Assembly (NCBI RefSeq): GCF_012910785.2
Contig: NZ_WTVH02000001.1
Span: forward strand, 124,001 to 188,000
DNA length: 64,000 bases
Origin: Aromatoleum buckelii
Lineage (GTDB): Bacteria; Pseudomonadota; Gammaproteobacteria; Burkholderiales; Rhodocyclaceae
Direction: 5' to 3'
Part shown: piece by piece, positions 51,796 through 60,632 of the stretch
Layout: each line of letters opens with the position of its first letter
Position numbering within the stretch: position 1 is the first letter of the stretch
Made by a program: the position numbers and the translations under genes
Notes under the pieces: model-generated
Databases searched by the model: none
What the model was told of the DNA's origin: nothing
The model's input: the letters and a program-made list of their open reading frames with translations, nothing else

Positions 51796-52030
51796 AGGAT
51801 CATCGGCATCGATCTCAAGGTCGAGCTCGTGAGCTACGAGATCGCCGAGACGCCCCGCGGGCTCGCCGAACTCAGCGACGGCGAGCTCCTGCTCGGGACC
51901 AATGCGGAAGAATTCGCACCCGACGTCGTCGTCGCGCGCTACAACCGTACTCCTCGACATGGAGTGCAGCTTCAAGGTGCTGAAATCCGAGATCGAGATC
52001 GGGCCGGTCTATCATCGGGCTCCCGTTCAG
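51796..52030 (+). pseudogene. IS1634/IS4-like transposase fragment
   Basis: The frame DGELLLGTNAEEFAPDVVVARYN, then after a shift DMECSFKVLKSEIEIGPVYHR, matches the stretch VVARYKALADIERGFRVLKS and EIAPVYHRLP in IS1634-type transposases. The Glu of the DDE core lies in this stretch in intact copies. Both ends are missing. It follows the alcohol dehydrogenase and so marks the right side of the pch block. Confidence 0.6.
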
Positions 52031-52125
52031 CCTGCCGCCATCACGGTGCCGATGAACCTCAGCACCACAGCAGGACGGCGCAGGCTGCAAGCAAGCGTCG
52101 ATTACGATCGCGCTGGTCGTGCGGC

Positions 52126-52698
52126 TCAGGCCGTGCGGGGCAGCACGGTCAGGACGCGCACGATAAAGGCGTGCAACTCGGTCATATAGTTGCGCAGGAA
52201 ATTCCTTGTACTCTCGTCGGTGATCTCGCCCTCGGCCGTAATCAGTCCCTCCTTGAAGTGGATGTATGCCTCGACGGTATTCATCAGGGGTGAGTTGCAA
52301 AAGCACAGCACGCTACGCAATTGGCTCTGGGCCACTGCGGTGCCGATTGCACCGGGGGAAGCGCCGATCACACCGGAGGGCTTGCGCGCAAAAGAGTTCT
52401 GACCCCAGGGACGGCTGGCCCAGTCGATTGCGTTTTTCAAGCCGCCGGGTATCGAACGATTGAACTCAGGCGTGACGAACAGCAGGGCGTCGCAGTCGGC
52501 GATAGCCTCCTTGAACGTCCGTGCAACCGGAGGATAGTCGGCGTCATAGTCTTGGCTGTACAGCGGCAGATCCCTGATCGGGATCTCGACGAGTTGAAGG
52601 TCGGGAGGTGCCAACCGTATCAGTGCTTTTGCAAGCCGGCGGTTGATCGAAGTCGAGGACAGGCTGCCGACGAAATACCCCACTTTGTAACTGGCCAT
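52126..52698 (-). CDS. NADPH-dependent FMN reductase family protein
   Basis: A 190-residue flavodoxin-like protein. The phosphate-binding loop is GSLSSTSINRRLA near the start, and the FMN-contact motif is TPEFNRSIPGGLKNAIDW. This is the NADPH-dependent FMN reductase (ArsH/ChrR/YieF-type) family, which reduces flavins, quinones or metals. The C-terminal region is longer than in the shortest members. It is preceded on the same strand by a decayed SDR fragment. Confidence 0.92.
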   Translation of the reverse strand: MASYKVGYFVGSLSSTSINRRLAKALIRLAPPDLQLVEIPIRDLPLYSQDYDADYPPVARTFKEAIADCDALLFVTPEFNRSIPGGLKNAIDWASRPWGQNSFARKPSGVIGASPGAIGTAVAQSQLRSVLCFCNSPLMNTVEAYIHFKEGLITAEGEITDESTRNFLRNYMTELHAFIVRVLTVLPRTA

Positions 52699-52739
52699 AT
52701 TCGTTTCCTCCGAAGCGAGCGGTGGCGTAATCGAAAGAA

Positions 52740-52880
52740 TCAGCTGCCCCCGGTTTTCAGCGCTTCGACCACCGCTATCGAAGGCATGGGCTTGCCGATT
52801 AGGCGGGACGACTGTTTTCCGTCCTCGAAGAGCGAGCCCTTCGATACGCCGAATTCCCGGCTTGCAATGGTTGTACCCTA
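52740..52880 (-). pseudogene. C-terminal fragment of a short-chain dehydrogenase (NmrA/QOR2-like)
   Basis: A short open stretch reads REFGVSKGSLFEDGKQSSRL, IGKPMPSIAVVEALKTGGS, stop. It resembles the C-terminal end of quinone-reductase-like SDR proteins. A stop lies directly upstream and no start is visible, so it is a remnant. It lies just upstream of the FMN reductase on the same strand. Confidence 0.35.
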
Positions 52881-53144
52881 CTCCTCTGGTAGGCCCGAGT
52901 CCTTCGCAGTGAGGTTGTTCCGCTTCGCGCAGGTTATTGTAGGGATGCGTCGTGATGGGGCGTCAGGGAGCGAAAACGAGGACGCAACGTGCAGGGAAGG
53001 CACGATGGGGAGCGATGAAGCCGTCGAAACGGGACGGTCTCCCCTGACACACGCTTCAAATCGGTTTCGCGCCCGTCAAACATGATTTGTTTGTAAGCAC
53101 CCGGCAAACTCACCTGTTCATGGCTCGGTAGTCTGCTGAAGATC

Positions 53145-53567
53145 ATGTCCATCAACCTTCGATGGGTGGACATTATGGACGTGGTCATCCCCCGTCGAAG
53201 CCGGCGTACGCACAGCGAACTATTCAAGCAATCGGGCGTCTCGGGCTGCAGCGAGTCTGGGGTGTCGGGGGCGGGTGTCACGCTGGCCAACGGCCTGAAC
53301 GCGAACCAGGTGCGCCGCTGGATGCGCGAGCGCGGCGTCGAGCCACCGAGTCGCCGGGGCTCCGAGGCGGTCACGGTCAGTGACGTAGCGAGGGCATGCT
53401 TTGTGCCGGTCACGCTCGCGCCTACGTCAGAGCCGGTGATTCGCCTCGTGCGGGCATGTCTCGTTCTCGAGCGCCTGCACGCCTGGCTGCTCGCGCGGCG
53501 CACCCAGGTCCCGATCGGTTCGGCCATCGCCCGCGCCCTTGGCAGCAGACCCGCATCAGCTAGATGA
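53145..53567 (+). pseudogene. IS66-family accessory protein TnpA-like remnant
   Basis: 140 codons. RRSRRTHSELFKQ, GVTLANGLNANQVRRWMRER and the later FVPVTLAPTSEP are the order seen in IS66 TnpA-type (IS3-like helix-turn-helix) proteins. The middle is altered and the C-terminal end changes to an unrelated tail. The other IS66 genes (TnpB, TnpC) are absent. Confidence 0.6.
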
Positions 53568-53782
53568 AACCCTGCTCCTCAAAACAGTGTTTCCTTCTTG
53601 TACGGGGTGGCTGGAGCCGGCACCGAGGCCCGCCAACAGCCTCAGCAAGGGCGCCGTAAACGGGGGCTAGAAGAATACGTGTGCCTATTCCGAGAACAAT
53701 TTCCTGTATAGGAACACCTGACCTTTGGTATATCTCGTTCTGGGCGCTGCAACGACAGCCGTGGCAGGACACGGAGGAGCGC

Positions 53783-56700
53783 ATGCGCCGCGCAAACTAT
53801 CTGATTCTGACACGGCCGGTCGGACGTGACTCCGAGCGGCAAATTCCTATGTTACTTCCTCAGGCAGTCACTGATCGGCTCAGGCACCCGGCTGCGTGCG
53901 CCGCCGCTGCTCTCTACGGTACGCTGGCCTCGCTCTGGATCTTCGCCTCGGACCAGGTGCTGAACCTGTTTGTCGGCGACCCGGCGCTGGTCGCGACAAT
54001 CGGTACCGTGAAGGGCATAGCGTACGTCACAATTACGACGGCACTGCTCTACCTGCTGCTGAAGGGCTGGCGGGTCCACGATTCCGCGAGCCAGGCGGTG
54101 CCCAGCGGGCAGCGCAGCGTGGTCAGCCTGTTTTTCGGGCTGGCCGTCTTCATTCCACTGGTCGGCTTGAGCATCGTCGATCTTCAGGCCCCCCGACTCG
54201 AGGCGGCTGCACTGAGCGACCTGCGCGCTATTGGCGATCTCAAGACCGGTCAGATTCAGTCCTGGCTCGATGAATGGCGGGCGGATGCCGACACCCTCGT
54301 CGCGAGCGTCGGCTTTGTCGATAGCGTCGACGAGTGGAGCCGAAACGGCAATGCCGAGGCCCGAAAAGACGTTTTGCGCGTGGTGCGATCTCTGGAGCAC
54401 GTGCACCACTATGAAGTCGAATTGCTTGGCGCCGATGGACGGCGCCTGCTGGTCGAAGCTTCGCCCGATCCCTTGGAACCGCTGCATCAAACGCTGCTGT
54501 CGGCAGCCCTGCGCAGCGAAGAGGTGCAGACCAGCGACTTGTATCAGGACACTGCTGGCCATGCCCGTTTCGACCTCGTCATTCCGCTCGTGCTCCGGGA
54601 CGCCGGCGCACCGCGAGCCGTGGGCGGAGTGGTTCTCCGCGCCCCGGTCGAGCAGTTCCTCTTGCCGTTGATCCAGACTTGGCCCACACCGAGCCCGAGC
54701 GGCGAAACACTACTCGTCCGCCGGGAGGGAAACGACGTCCTGTTTTTAACCGAACTGCGCCATCGCCAGGAGACGCGACTGGCGTTCCGCCTGCCGATCG
54801 AAGCGCACCCCAAACTGCCTGCGGCCGCGGCCGTCCTCGACCCGAGCGCGGCGACGATCCGGGACGGCGTCGACTACCGCAACGTGCCCGTCCTTGCCGC
54901 CATACAGCCGATCGAAGGCACGCCCTGGCGACTCGTGACTAAACTCGACCACGACGAGGTACTCGCGCCGCTGCGCGAGTTGATCCGTTGGGTTAGTCTC
55001 CTGGCGCTGGTGGCGGTGGCAACCGTCGCGGTAGTGGTGACGATGTTGTGGCGCCAGCAGCACCGAGCCAACCGTCTCCATTTGATTGCCCAGAGGGCCG
55101 AGAATGACAAACTGCTCAAGCTGTTCTACGACCTCCCGTTCATGGGCATGGCGTTGAGTGCGCCAGAAACCAACCGGTTTCTCTACGTCAACGACTATTA
55201 CTGCGAGATGCTCGGCTATCGGCGCGACGAGTTGCTCGACATGGCCTGGGCCGACGTTGTCCCTCCCGACGAACGCGATGCGCTCGCCGCCGGGTCGAAG
55301 CGTCTGACGTCCGGCGAGATCGACGGTCTGCGCGCCGAAAGCATTTACGTGCGCAAGGATGGCCAATGCGGTCTGTCCGAAGTCAACCTCCGCGTGGCGC
55401 GGCGTCCCGACGGTGGCATCGATGCGGTCGTCGCCGTCATACAGGACATCACCGCGCGCCGGCAGGCCGAGGCGCACACTCGCCAGGCCGCCACGGTGTT
55501 CGAGAACACCCGGGACGCGGTCGTGATCACCGATCTCGGCGCCCGGATCCTGGCCGTGAATAAGGCCTTTACCGACATCACGGGCTACCCTGAGGCCGAC
55601 GCCATGGGCCACAAGCCCAGCCTTCAGAAGTCGGACCGGCACGGACCGGAGTTCTATCAGGCGCTGTGGGCGAGCCTGCTGCAGACCGACCAGTGGCAGG
55701 GCGAGATCTGGAACCGCCGCAAGAACGGCGAGGTGTATCCGGCGTGGTCAACGATCACGACCGTCCGCGACGAGCGCGGCACGCCGACCCATTATGTCGC
55801 CGTCTTCAGCGACATCAGCCAGATCCGGCGCAGCGAGGAACAGCTGGCGCATCTCGCGCATTACGACCCGCTCACCGACCTGCCCAATCGCCTGTTGCTG
55901 CAATCCCGGCTGGCCCACGCGCTCGAGCGCACCGAACGGCACCGCCAGCGGGCTGCGGTGCTGTTCCTCGATCTCGATGGCTTCAAGAAGGTCAATGACA
56001 GCCTCGGGCATCTGGTCGGCGACGAGTTGCTGGTCCAGGTCGCCGAGCGCCTACGGGCGCGGGTGCGCCACGAGGATACTCTGGGCCGCCTCGGCGGCGA
56101 CGAGTTCCTGCTGGTGCTCGCGCCGATCGACGGTCCGGACGCGGTGGCGGTAGTCGCGCGCGACCTGCTGGCGGCGTTGGCGACGCCGTTCCAGCTGGCT
56201 TGCGGCAGCGAGGTCTATATCGGCGCGAGCATCGGCATCAGCGTATTCCCCAAGGACGGGGCAACGGCCGCCGAACTGCTGCGCGATGCCGATGCCGCCA
56301 TGTACCAGGCGAAGGATCGCGGTCGCAACCGCTTCTGCTTCTACACGGCCGACATGAACGTACACGCCGTTGCCCAGCTCGAGCTCGAAGCGTCGCTGCG
56401 GCGGGCGGTGGAGCGCGAAGAATTCGTCCTGCATTTCCAGCCCAAGGTCGACCTGCGCACCGGCCTGGTGACCGGTGCCGAGGCGCTGATCCGTTGGCCC
56501 CGCGAGGGCCGGGGCCTGGAGTCGCCGGCGCGCTTCATTCCGCTCGCCGAAAAGACCGGCCTGATTGTACCGATGGGCGCCTGGGTCATTGAGGCCGCGT
56601 GCCGCCAGTTGCGCAGCTGGCATGACGCCGGGTGGTCTCACCTGCGGCTCGCTGTCAACGTCTCCGGGCGGCAGTTCCATTCGGGCGACCTGCCGATCGT

Positions 56701-57205
56701 CGTCGCGCAGGCACTTGCGCGTCATGACGTTCCGGCCGGCGCCCTCGAGCTCGAGCTGACCGAGAGCATGCTCATGGACGATCCGGAGCAAACCATCGCC
56801 GTCCTCACCGCCCTCAAGCGCATCGGCGTCCAGCTGTCGCTCGACGACTTTGGCACCGGTTATTCGAGCTTTGCCTACCTGAGCCGCTTCCCGATCGATA
56901 CCCTCAAGATCGACCAGTCGTTCGTCCGCAACATCGTCACCGAACCACAGGCGGCCGTAATCGCCGTTTCAATCATCGACCTCGCCCACCGCTTGCAGCT
57001 GAAAGTCGTCGCCGAAGGGGTCGAAACCGAGGCGCAGCTCGGCTACCTGCGCCAGCACGACTGCGACGAAATGCAGGGATACTACTTCGCCAAGCCGATG
57101 CCCGCCGAATCGTTTAGCGAGTTGATGGTGACGGCGAAAGCTCTAGCCGGGACGGGGGGGCGCCAGACGGCCGCCCCACCCTGCTCCTCGTCGTCGACGA
57201 ACTAG
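53783..57205 (+). CDS. Membrane PAS-GGDEF-EAL c-di-GMP enzyme
   Basis: 1140 residues from ATG 53783, chosen for the GGAGGAG 5 bp upstream; an ATG at 53681 gives 34 more residues with no conserved content. Membrane helices lie at about 35-58, 68-95, 113-132 and 402-424, with a large periplasmic sensor at 132-402. Two PAS domains follow (about 443-560 and 570-690), then GGDEF (GGDEF 771-775, I-site RHED before it) and EAL (EALIR 900-904, DDFGTGYSS later). Both c-di-GMP synthesis and breakdown motifs are intact. The end after the EAL domain is frameshifted in a run of seven Gs, which detaches a receiver domain. Confidence 0.9.
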   Translation: MRRANYLILTRPVGRDSERQIPMLLPQAVTDRLRHPAACAAAALYGTLASLWIFASDQVLNLFVGDPALVATIGTVKGIAYVTITTALLYLLLKGWRVHDSASQAVPSGQRSVVSLFFGLAVFIPLVGLSIVDLQAPRLEAAALSDLRAIGDLKTGQIQSWLDEWRADADTLVASVGFVDSVDEWSRNGNAEARKDVLRVVRSLEHVHHYEVELLGADGRRLLVEASPDPLEPLHQTLLSAALRSEEVQTSDLYQDTAGHARFDLVIPLVLRDAGAPRAVGGVVLRAPVEQFLLPLIQTWPTPSPSGETLLVRREGNDVLFLTELRHRQETRLAFRLPIEAHPKLPAAAAVLDPSAATIRDGVDYRNVPVLAAIQPIEGTPWRLVTKLDHDEVLAPLRELIRWVSLLALVAVATVAVVVTMLWRQQHRANRLHLIAQRAENDKLLKLFYDLPFMGMALSAPETNRFLYVNDYYCEMLGYRRDELLDMAWADVVPPDERDALAAGSKRLTSGEIDGLRAESIYVRKDGQCGLSEVNLRVARRPDGGIDAVVAVIQDITARRQAEAHTRQAATVFENTRDAVVITDLGARILAVNKAFTDITGYPEADAMGHKPSLQKSDRHGPEFYQALWASLLQTDQWQGEIWNRRKNGEVYPAWSTITTVRDERGTPTHYVAVFSDISQIRRSEEQLAHLAHYDPLTDLPNRLLLQSRLAHALERTERHRQRAAVLFLDLDGFKKVNDSLGHLVGDELLVQVAERLRARVRHEDTLGRLGGDEFLLVLAPIDGPDAVAVVARDLLAALATPFQLACGSEVYIGASIGISVFPKDGATAAELLRDADAAMYQAKDRGRNRFCFYTADMNVHAVAQLELEASLRRAVEREEFVLHFQPKVDLRTGLVTGAEALIRWPREGRGLESPARFIPLAEKTGLIVPMGAWVIEAACRQLRSWHDAGWSHLRLAVNVSGRQFHSGDLPIVVAQALARHDVPAGALELELTESMLMDDPEQTIAVLTALKRIGVQLSLDDFGTGYSSFAYLSRFPIDTLKIDQSFVRNIVTEPQAAVIAVSIIDLAHRLQLKVVAEGVETEAQLGYLRQHDCDEMQGYYFAKPMPAESFSELMVTAKALAGTGGRQTAAPPCSSSSTN
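57154..57160 (+). repeat. Run of seven Gs at a domain junction
   Basis: Seven consecutive Gs lie between the EAL domain and the receiver-domain coding sequence. With eight Gs the PAS-GGDEF-EAL frame would run straight into the receiver frame. It could be slippage, mutation or a sequencing artefact. Confidence 0.7.
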
Positions 57206-57219
57206 ATGTCATCGCGGCC

Positions 57220-57585
57220 GTGCGCCGCGGGTTGCGCGAGGAGGGTTACCACATCTTGAGCACGGACAGTGGGAACCGCGGCCTCGAATTGCTGGCCACG
57301 AATTCTGTGCAGGTTGTTGTAGCCGACCAACGAATGCCGGAAATGGCCGGCATCGAGTTCCTGCGGCAGGTCAAGGAACTGCATCCCAATACGGTCCGCC
57401 TCGTGCTCAGCGGCTTTACCGAGCTCGAGTCGATGACCGAAGCGGTCAGTGCGGGTGCCATTTACAAGACACTCCACAAGCCGTGGGACGACGATCGTCT
57501 GCGCGAGCACCTCCGCGAAGCTTTCCTGTTTCACGAGGTGCTCATCCAGCCTCGCGCTGCTCAGCGCCAATTTTGCGTGCCGTAG
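57220..57585 (+). CDS. Response-regulator receiver domain, detached from the upstream protein
   Basis: 121 residues from a GTG at 57220. The receiver sequence is ADQRMPEMAGIEFLRQVKEL (phospho-acceptor Asp), then LVLSGFTELESMTEAV and the Lys in LHKPWDDD. The first beta-strand with the acidic residues (TLLLVVDELDV) lies upstream of this start, from 57178, inside the 3' end of the previous gene, where no start codon is available. Homologous multidomain proteins carry this receiver after the EAL domain, so it was most likely part of that protein. A stand-alone product would lack strand 1 and the acidic pair. Confidence 0.6.
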   Translation: MRRGLREEGYHILSTDSGNRGLELLATNSVQVVVADQRMPEMAGIEFLRQVKELHPNTVRLVLSGFTELESMTEAVSAGAIYKTLHKPWDDDRLREHLREAFLFHEVLIQPRAAQRQFCVP

Positions 57586-58150
57586 ATCGCAAATTGGCGC
57601 AATGTCGGCAATCCGTGCCCGACAATCGCTTTTCTACCGTTACCAAGAATGCGCGGAAAGCTCCGGCATGAATACATTTTGCATGAGTAAATAAGTAACT
57701 TTATGAATTCAACGAAATGGTTTGAAATCCACGCTCTCGCGCATCGAGGTCGAGATGCTGTGGAGATCACCGAGCAGATCGAGATCTAACGGTGGCAAGG
57801 CCGTTCGCCGCGAGCCTTTGATGCAACGAGCGGTCCCTTGCGGTAGCGATGACGGAAGGGTAATGTCGGCCAACTGCTACCGGGCGTTTTTTTGGCAGAG
57901 GAGGCGTTGGAGAGGTGGCTTCGCTCAGAAATCTGTCGAACAGCCTACGCGTGGAATTTGGCCGCAGCTGCCGGCCGATCTGCGCCGAATGAGCGGCAGC
58001 AAGGTTGCGGAAAGCTGCCGCACGGCCCTCAGCGTCGTCCAACGGTCGGTCCGCGGTTATCCAAAAGCTTAGCGCCTCCATCCAGCCTGGTCCGCGAGTG
58101 ATCGTCATCCCAACTGCTACCATGGCGACCTCACACAGGATGCGCACCCC
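57586..58150. other. Intergenic region without recognisable genes
   Basis: About 565 bp. Short frames exist on both strands but none has conserved protein character. The lower GC near 57660-57720 and the stretch before 58151 may hold the promoter of the SEC-C protein gene. Confidence 0.4.
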
Positions 58151-59149
58151 ATGTACGACGAACCTGACCTGATCCACTCCCCGCTGCAACGGCATTACAC
58201 CGTCGGTACTCATACGGTCGAGATCTGCATCTACCGAATGCCGCATACCGCGTGGACACTGGAGGTCGTCGACGAACATGGCAACTCCACCGTTTGGGAC
58301 GATCAGTTCGGAACTGATCAAGCCGCACTTGATGAAGTCATGCGAACCATTCGTGAGGACGGAATCGAGTCGCTGATTGGCGAACCTAGCCAGGCGGCAG
58401 GAAGCTCAGGCATGGGGAGCAACCCGCTACGACTTGCAACCCCTTTGTCGGACGGGGAGCTGGAAGAACTGGATGCCTTCTTGCTGTCTGATGCCACATC
58501 GGATGAAACGATGTTGCTGGATCACCTGGACGGCTATCTCACGGCAATCATCGTCGGCCCGACCAGCTTGAACATGAGTCAGTGGTACTCGGGCATATGG
58601 GGAAAGCGTGAAGAAGACGCGCCCCACTTCGATACCATGGACGAGGCGCAGCGAATCATGCAGATGATCATGCGTCACTACAACGGCATCATCTGGAGTC
58701 TCGAGCATGATGCGGACTCCCACGAACCGATCTTCGACATTTTCATTCCTGAAGACAAGTCCAAGGAATTCATCGATGCCGAGATGTGGGCCGCCGGTTT
58801 CATGGACGGGATCGCGCTTTGTCGCGCCGATTGGCAGCCGCTATTTGATGATCCGCGGGGATATGAGTGGCTCAACCCGATTCGTCTGCTAGGCGGTGAC
58901 GATCTCAGCGAGAACGAGCTGGCGCTGGCGGACAAACCGGCGCAGCGTGAGGATCTCGCCAAGCATATACAAGCATCCGTTGCGTCCATTTACCGTTTCT
59001 GGTTGCCTTATCGGCGGGCGATATATGAGCTCCAACAGGCCGGAACCGTCACACGCGAGCACCCTAAGGTTGGCCGTAACGACCCCTGTCCTTGCGGAAG
59101 CGGGAAGAAGTTCAAGAAGTGCTGTGGAGCAGCCTCGACACTTCATTGA
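58151..59149 (+). CDS. YecA/UPF0149-family protein with C-terminal SEC-C zinc motif
   Basis: 332 residues. The middle holds the UPF0149 (YecA) domain ([46 protein letters not shown]). The C-terminus is a SEC-C zinc-binding motif ([18 protein letters not shown]) like the tail of SecA. The N-terminal 90 residues are an extra domain of unknown type. Members are thought to assist SecA or ribosome-linked work through the zinc motif, but no reaction is assigned. It stands alone. Confidence 0.87.
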   Translation: MYDEPDLIHSPLQRHYTVGTHTVEICIYRMPHTAWTLEVVDEHGNSTVWDDQFGTDQAALDEVMRTIREDGIESLIGEPSQAAGSSGMGSNPLRLATPLSDGELEELDAFLLSDATSDETMLLDHLDGYLTAIIVGPTSLNMSQWYSGIWGKREEDAPHFDTMDEAQRIMQMIMRHYNGIIWSLEHDADSHEPIFDIFIPEDKSKEFIDAEMWAAGFMDGIALCRADWQPLFDDPRGYEWLNPIRLLGGDDLSENELALADKPAQREDLAKHIQASVASIYRFWLPYRRAIYELQQAGTVTREHPKVGRNDPCPCGSGKKFKKCCGAASTLH

Positions 59150-59256
59150 ATATTATGCTTTTGGCGTGACCTGCGGTTCGTCTGCCGCGCCCGATCACAC
59201 GGCAATGCGCCGGTTAGCTGGCGTTCAGCATTGCGCGGCCACGAACAGCAGAATTC

Positions 59257-59637
59257 CTATACAGCGAACGCGAACTGCCGACCCGAAGCGGCTGTACGTC
59301 TTGCTCCAAAACGGCCCGCAGAATGATCGAAGCCCGCCGTGCCGCCCGCACCACCTCCGACACTGATGCCGCCCTCATAGGGTCGAAAAAACTCCCGCGC
59401 CATCAGCGCGAACACGCCCCAGCCCAGGAATTCACGGGTGAACGCGGCGTAGCGTTCGGATTCCGAGGTCAGTTTGGCTCGAACATTTGTTGCCAAGTCG
59501 TCGGGATTGGCTTCGAGCCATCGGCGCATGGTGAGCCACTTGGCCCCCTCGTACCTGTCCCAGCCGTCTTGATCTGCCAGAACGATTTCGACGACGTTGT
59601 AGTCGAGATCGCCAAAAGACGCGAGAATTGCGGACAT
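59257..59637 (-). pseudogene. C-terminal fragment resembling a class I SAM-dependent methyltransferase
   Basis: 126 codons. The segment DQDGWDRYEGAKWLTMRRWL and FTREFLGWGVFALMARE look like the end of a methyltransferase family protein in which this C-terminal helix pair follows the SAM domain. The SAM-binding part is missing. The last 40 residues are Gly-rich and look frameshifted. No ribosome binding site is seen. Confidence 0.4.
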
Positions 59638-59682
59638 TCAACGCTCAGCTGCACCCGCCTCCTTCTGAGCGGCACGCGCCAA

Positions 59683-60225
59683 TCAGATATTCCGCTTGGC
59701 CAAGGGCGCATGGCGCATGTGCAGCGACAAACCAAGAGCGGCCATGTGGTTCGAATTGCGCCCCAAGATCCGCTCCGACAATGGAAGGAATTCCGCCTCC
59801 TCGAACGAGGCATGTTCAGCATAAGTACGCACCAGCCGTTCCACTTCAGCCAGATCCAGCTGCACGCTCTGACCCCTGGCCGCTTTCTTTACGGCCGGTG
59901 CAAGACGTTTCCACATGGCCTCAAATTCCCGGTGCTCACGTGTGAGCCGATCCACAAGTTGTTTGACGCGGTCGAGTTCCTCTCCGGGCTCGGAACTGGC
60001 TACCACGGCAGGAAAGAGTTCCTCCTCCTCCTCGGCATGATGTTCGATCACCCCCGTCGCGAATAAATCGACCATCCGCTGCCCCACCCGTCGGGCACGG
60101 TCTGCCGCTGATACAAGCGCCGGCAGTTCGGCGAAAGCCTCGAGCCCCTCGAGAATACCCGCGTGGCAATTAGAGAAATCGGATAATGGGGTCTCGTCCG
60201 CCCCCGGATGATTTTTGTCACTCAC
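59683..60225 (-). CDS. Hemerythrin-domain (HHE) cation-binding protein
   Basis: 180 residues from a GTG at 60225 (AAGGATC upstream; no usable ATG near it). The metal-binding motifs are a His in SNCHAGI, the His pair with the acidic run in IEHHAEEEEELFP, the His in LTREHREFEAMW and the His/Glu in YAEHASFEEAEFLP. It is a four-helix hemerythrin-type iron protein. Stand-alone members of this family are linked to iron or oxygen/nitrosative stress. Confidence 0.85.
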   Translation of the reverse strand: MSDKNHPGADETPLSDFSNCHAGILEGLEAFAELPALVSAADRARRVGQRMVDLFATGVIEHHAEEEEELFPAVVASSEPGEELDRVKQLVDRLTREHREFEAMWKRLAPAVKKAARGQSVQLDLAEVERLVRTYAEHASFEEAEFLPLSERILGRNSNHMAALGLSLHMRHAPLAKRNI

Positions 60226-60277
60226 GGCTAGGATCCTTTCGTTTATCGATTGTGATCGATCTTCAAGACGGCGAGTT

Positions 60278-60478
60278 TCACTTGAATATCTCCTTGTAAC
60301 TGCCGTCGTGCATCCAGGCGGCATGCTTCGGGGCCTTATTGGTCTGCGCCCATTCTTCGAGCATGTCTCACTTGACCTTGTCGAACGTCTCCAGCATGCC
60401 GGGCAGGGCGGTGTTGCAGGCCAGAGCATCCTTGCAGCGATAGGCAACGTGATGAATCCTCTTGACCATTGCAGTCAT
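60278..60478 (-). pseudogene. VOC-family (glyoxalase/dioxygenase fold) gene with internal deletion
   Basis: The start after AGGAG is MTAMVKRIHHVAYRCKDA, the N-terminus of VOC-type proteins. It is joined directly to C-terminal sequence (MLETFDKVK, stop, DMLEEWAQTNKAPKHAAWMH). The stop (TGA) replaces what is a Trp codon in relatives, and about 100 codons of the core are missing. It is a clear pseudogene with an intact ribosome binding site. Confidence 0.6.
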
Positions 60479-60632
60479 TTGCAACTCCTTTATTCCTCGT
60501 GGCCTCGTTTCATCCGCACGCAGCGGTGTGGGGTGGATGATCCGAACTCCTTACAGCAGTTAACCCTCGATTTAGGGCAGCGCCCGCTGGGTGCCGGGCT
60601 TTGGATGAAGCCTCTCATCGAGGAACCCTGGC

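Noticed and set aside
57767-58321. A 184-codon - strand frame before the SEC-C gene
   Set aside because: It overlaps the start of the well-supported YecA/SEC-C gene and has no conserved pattern.
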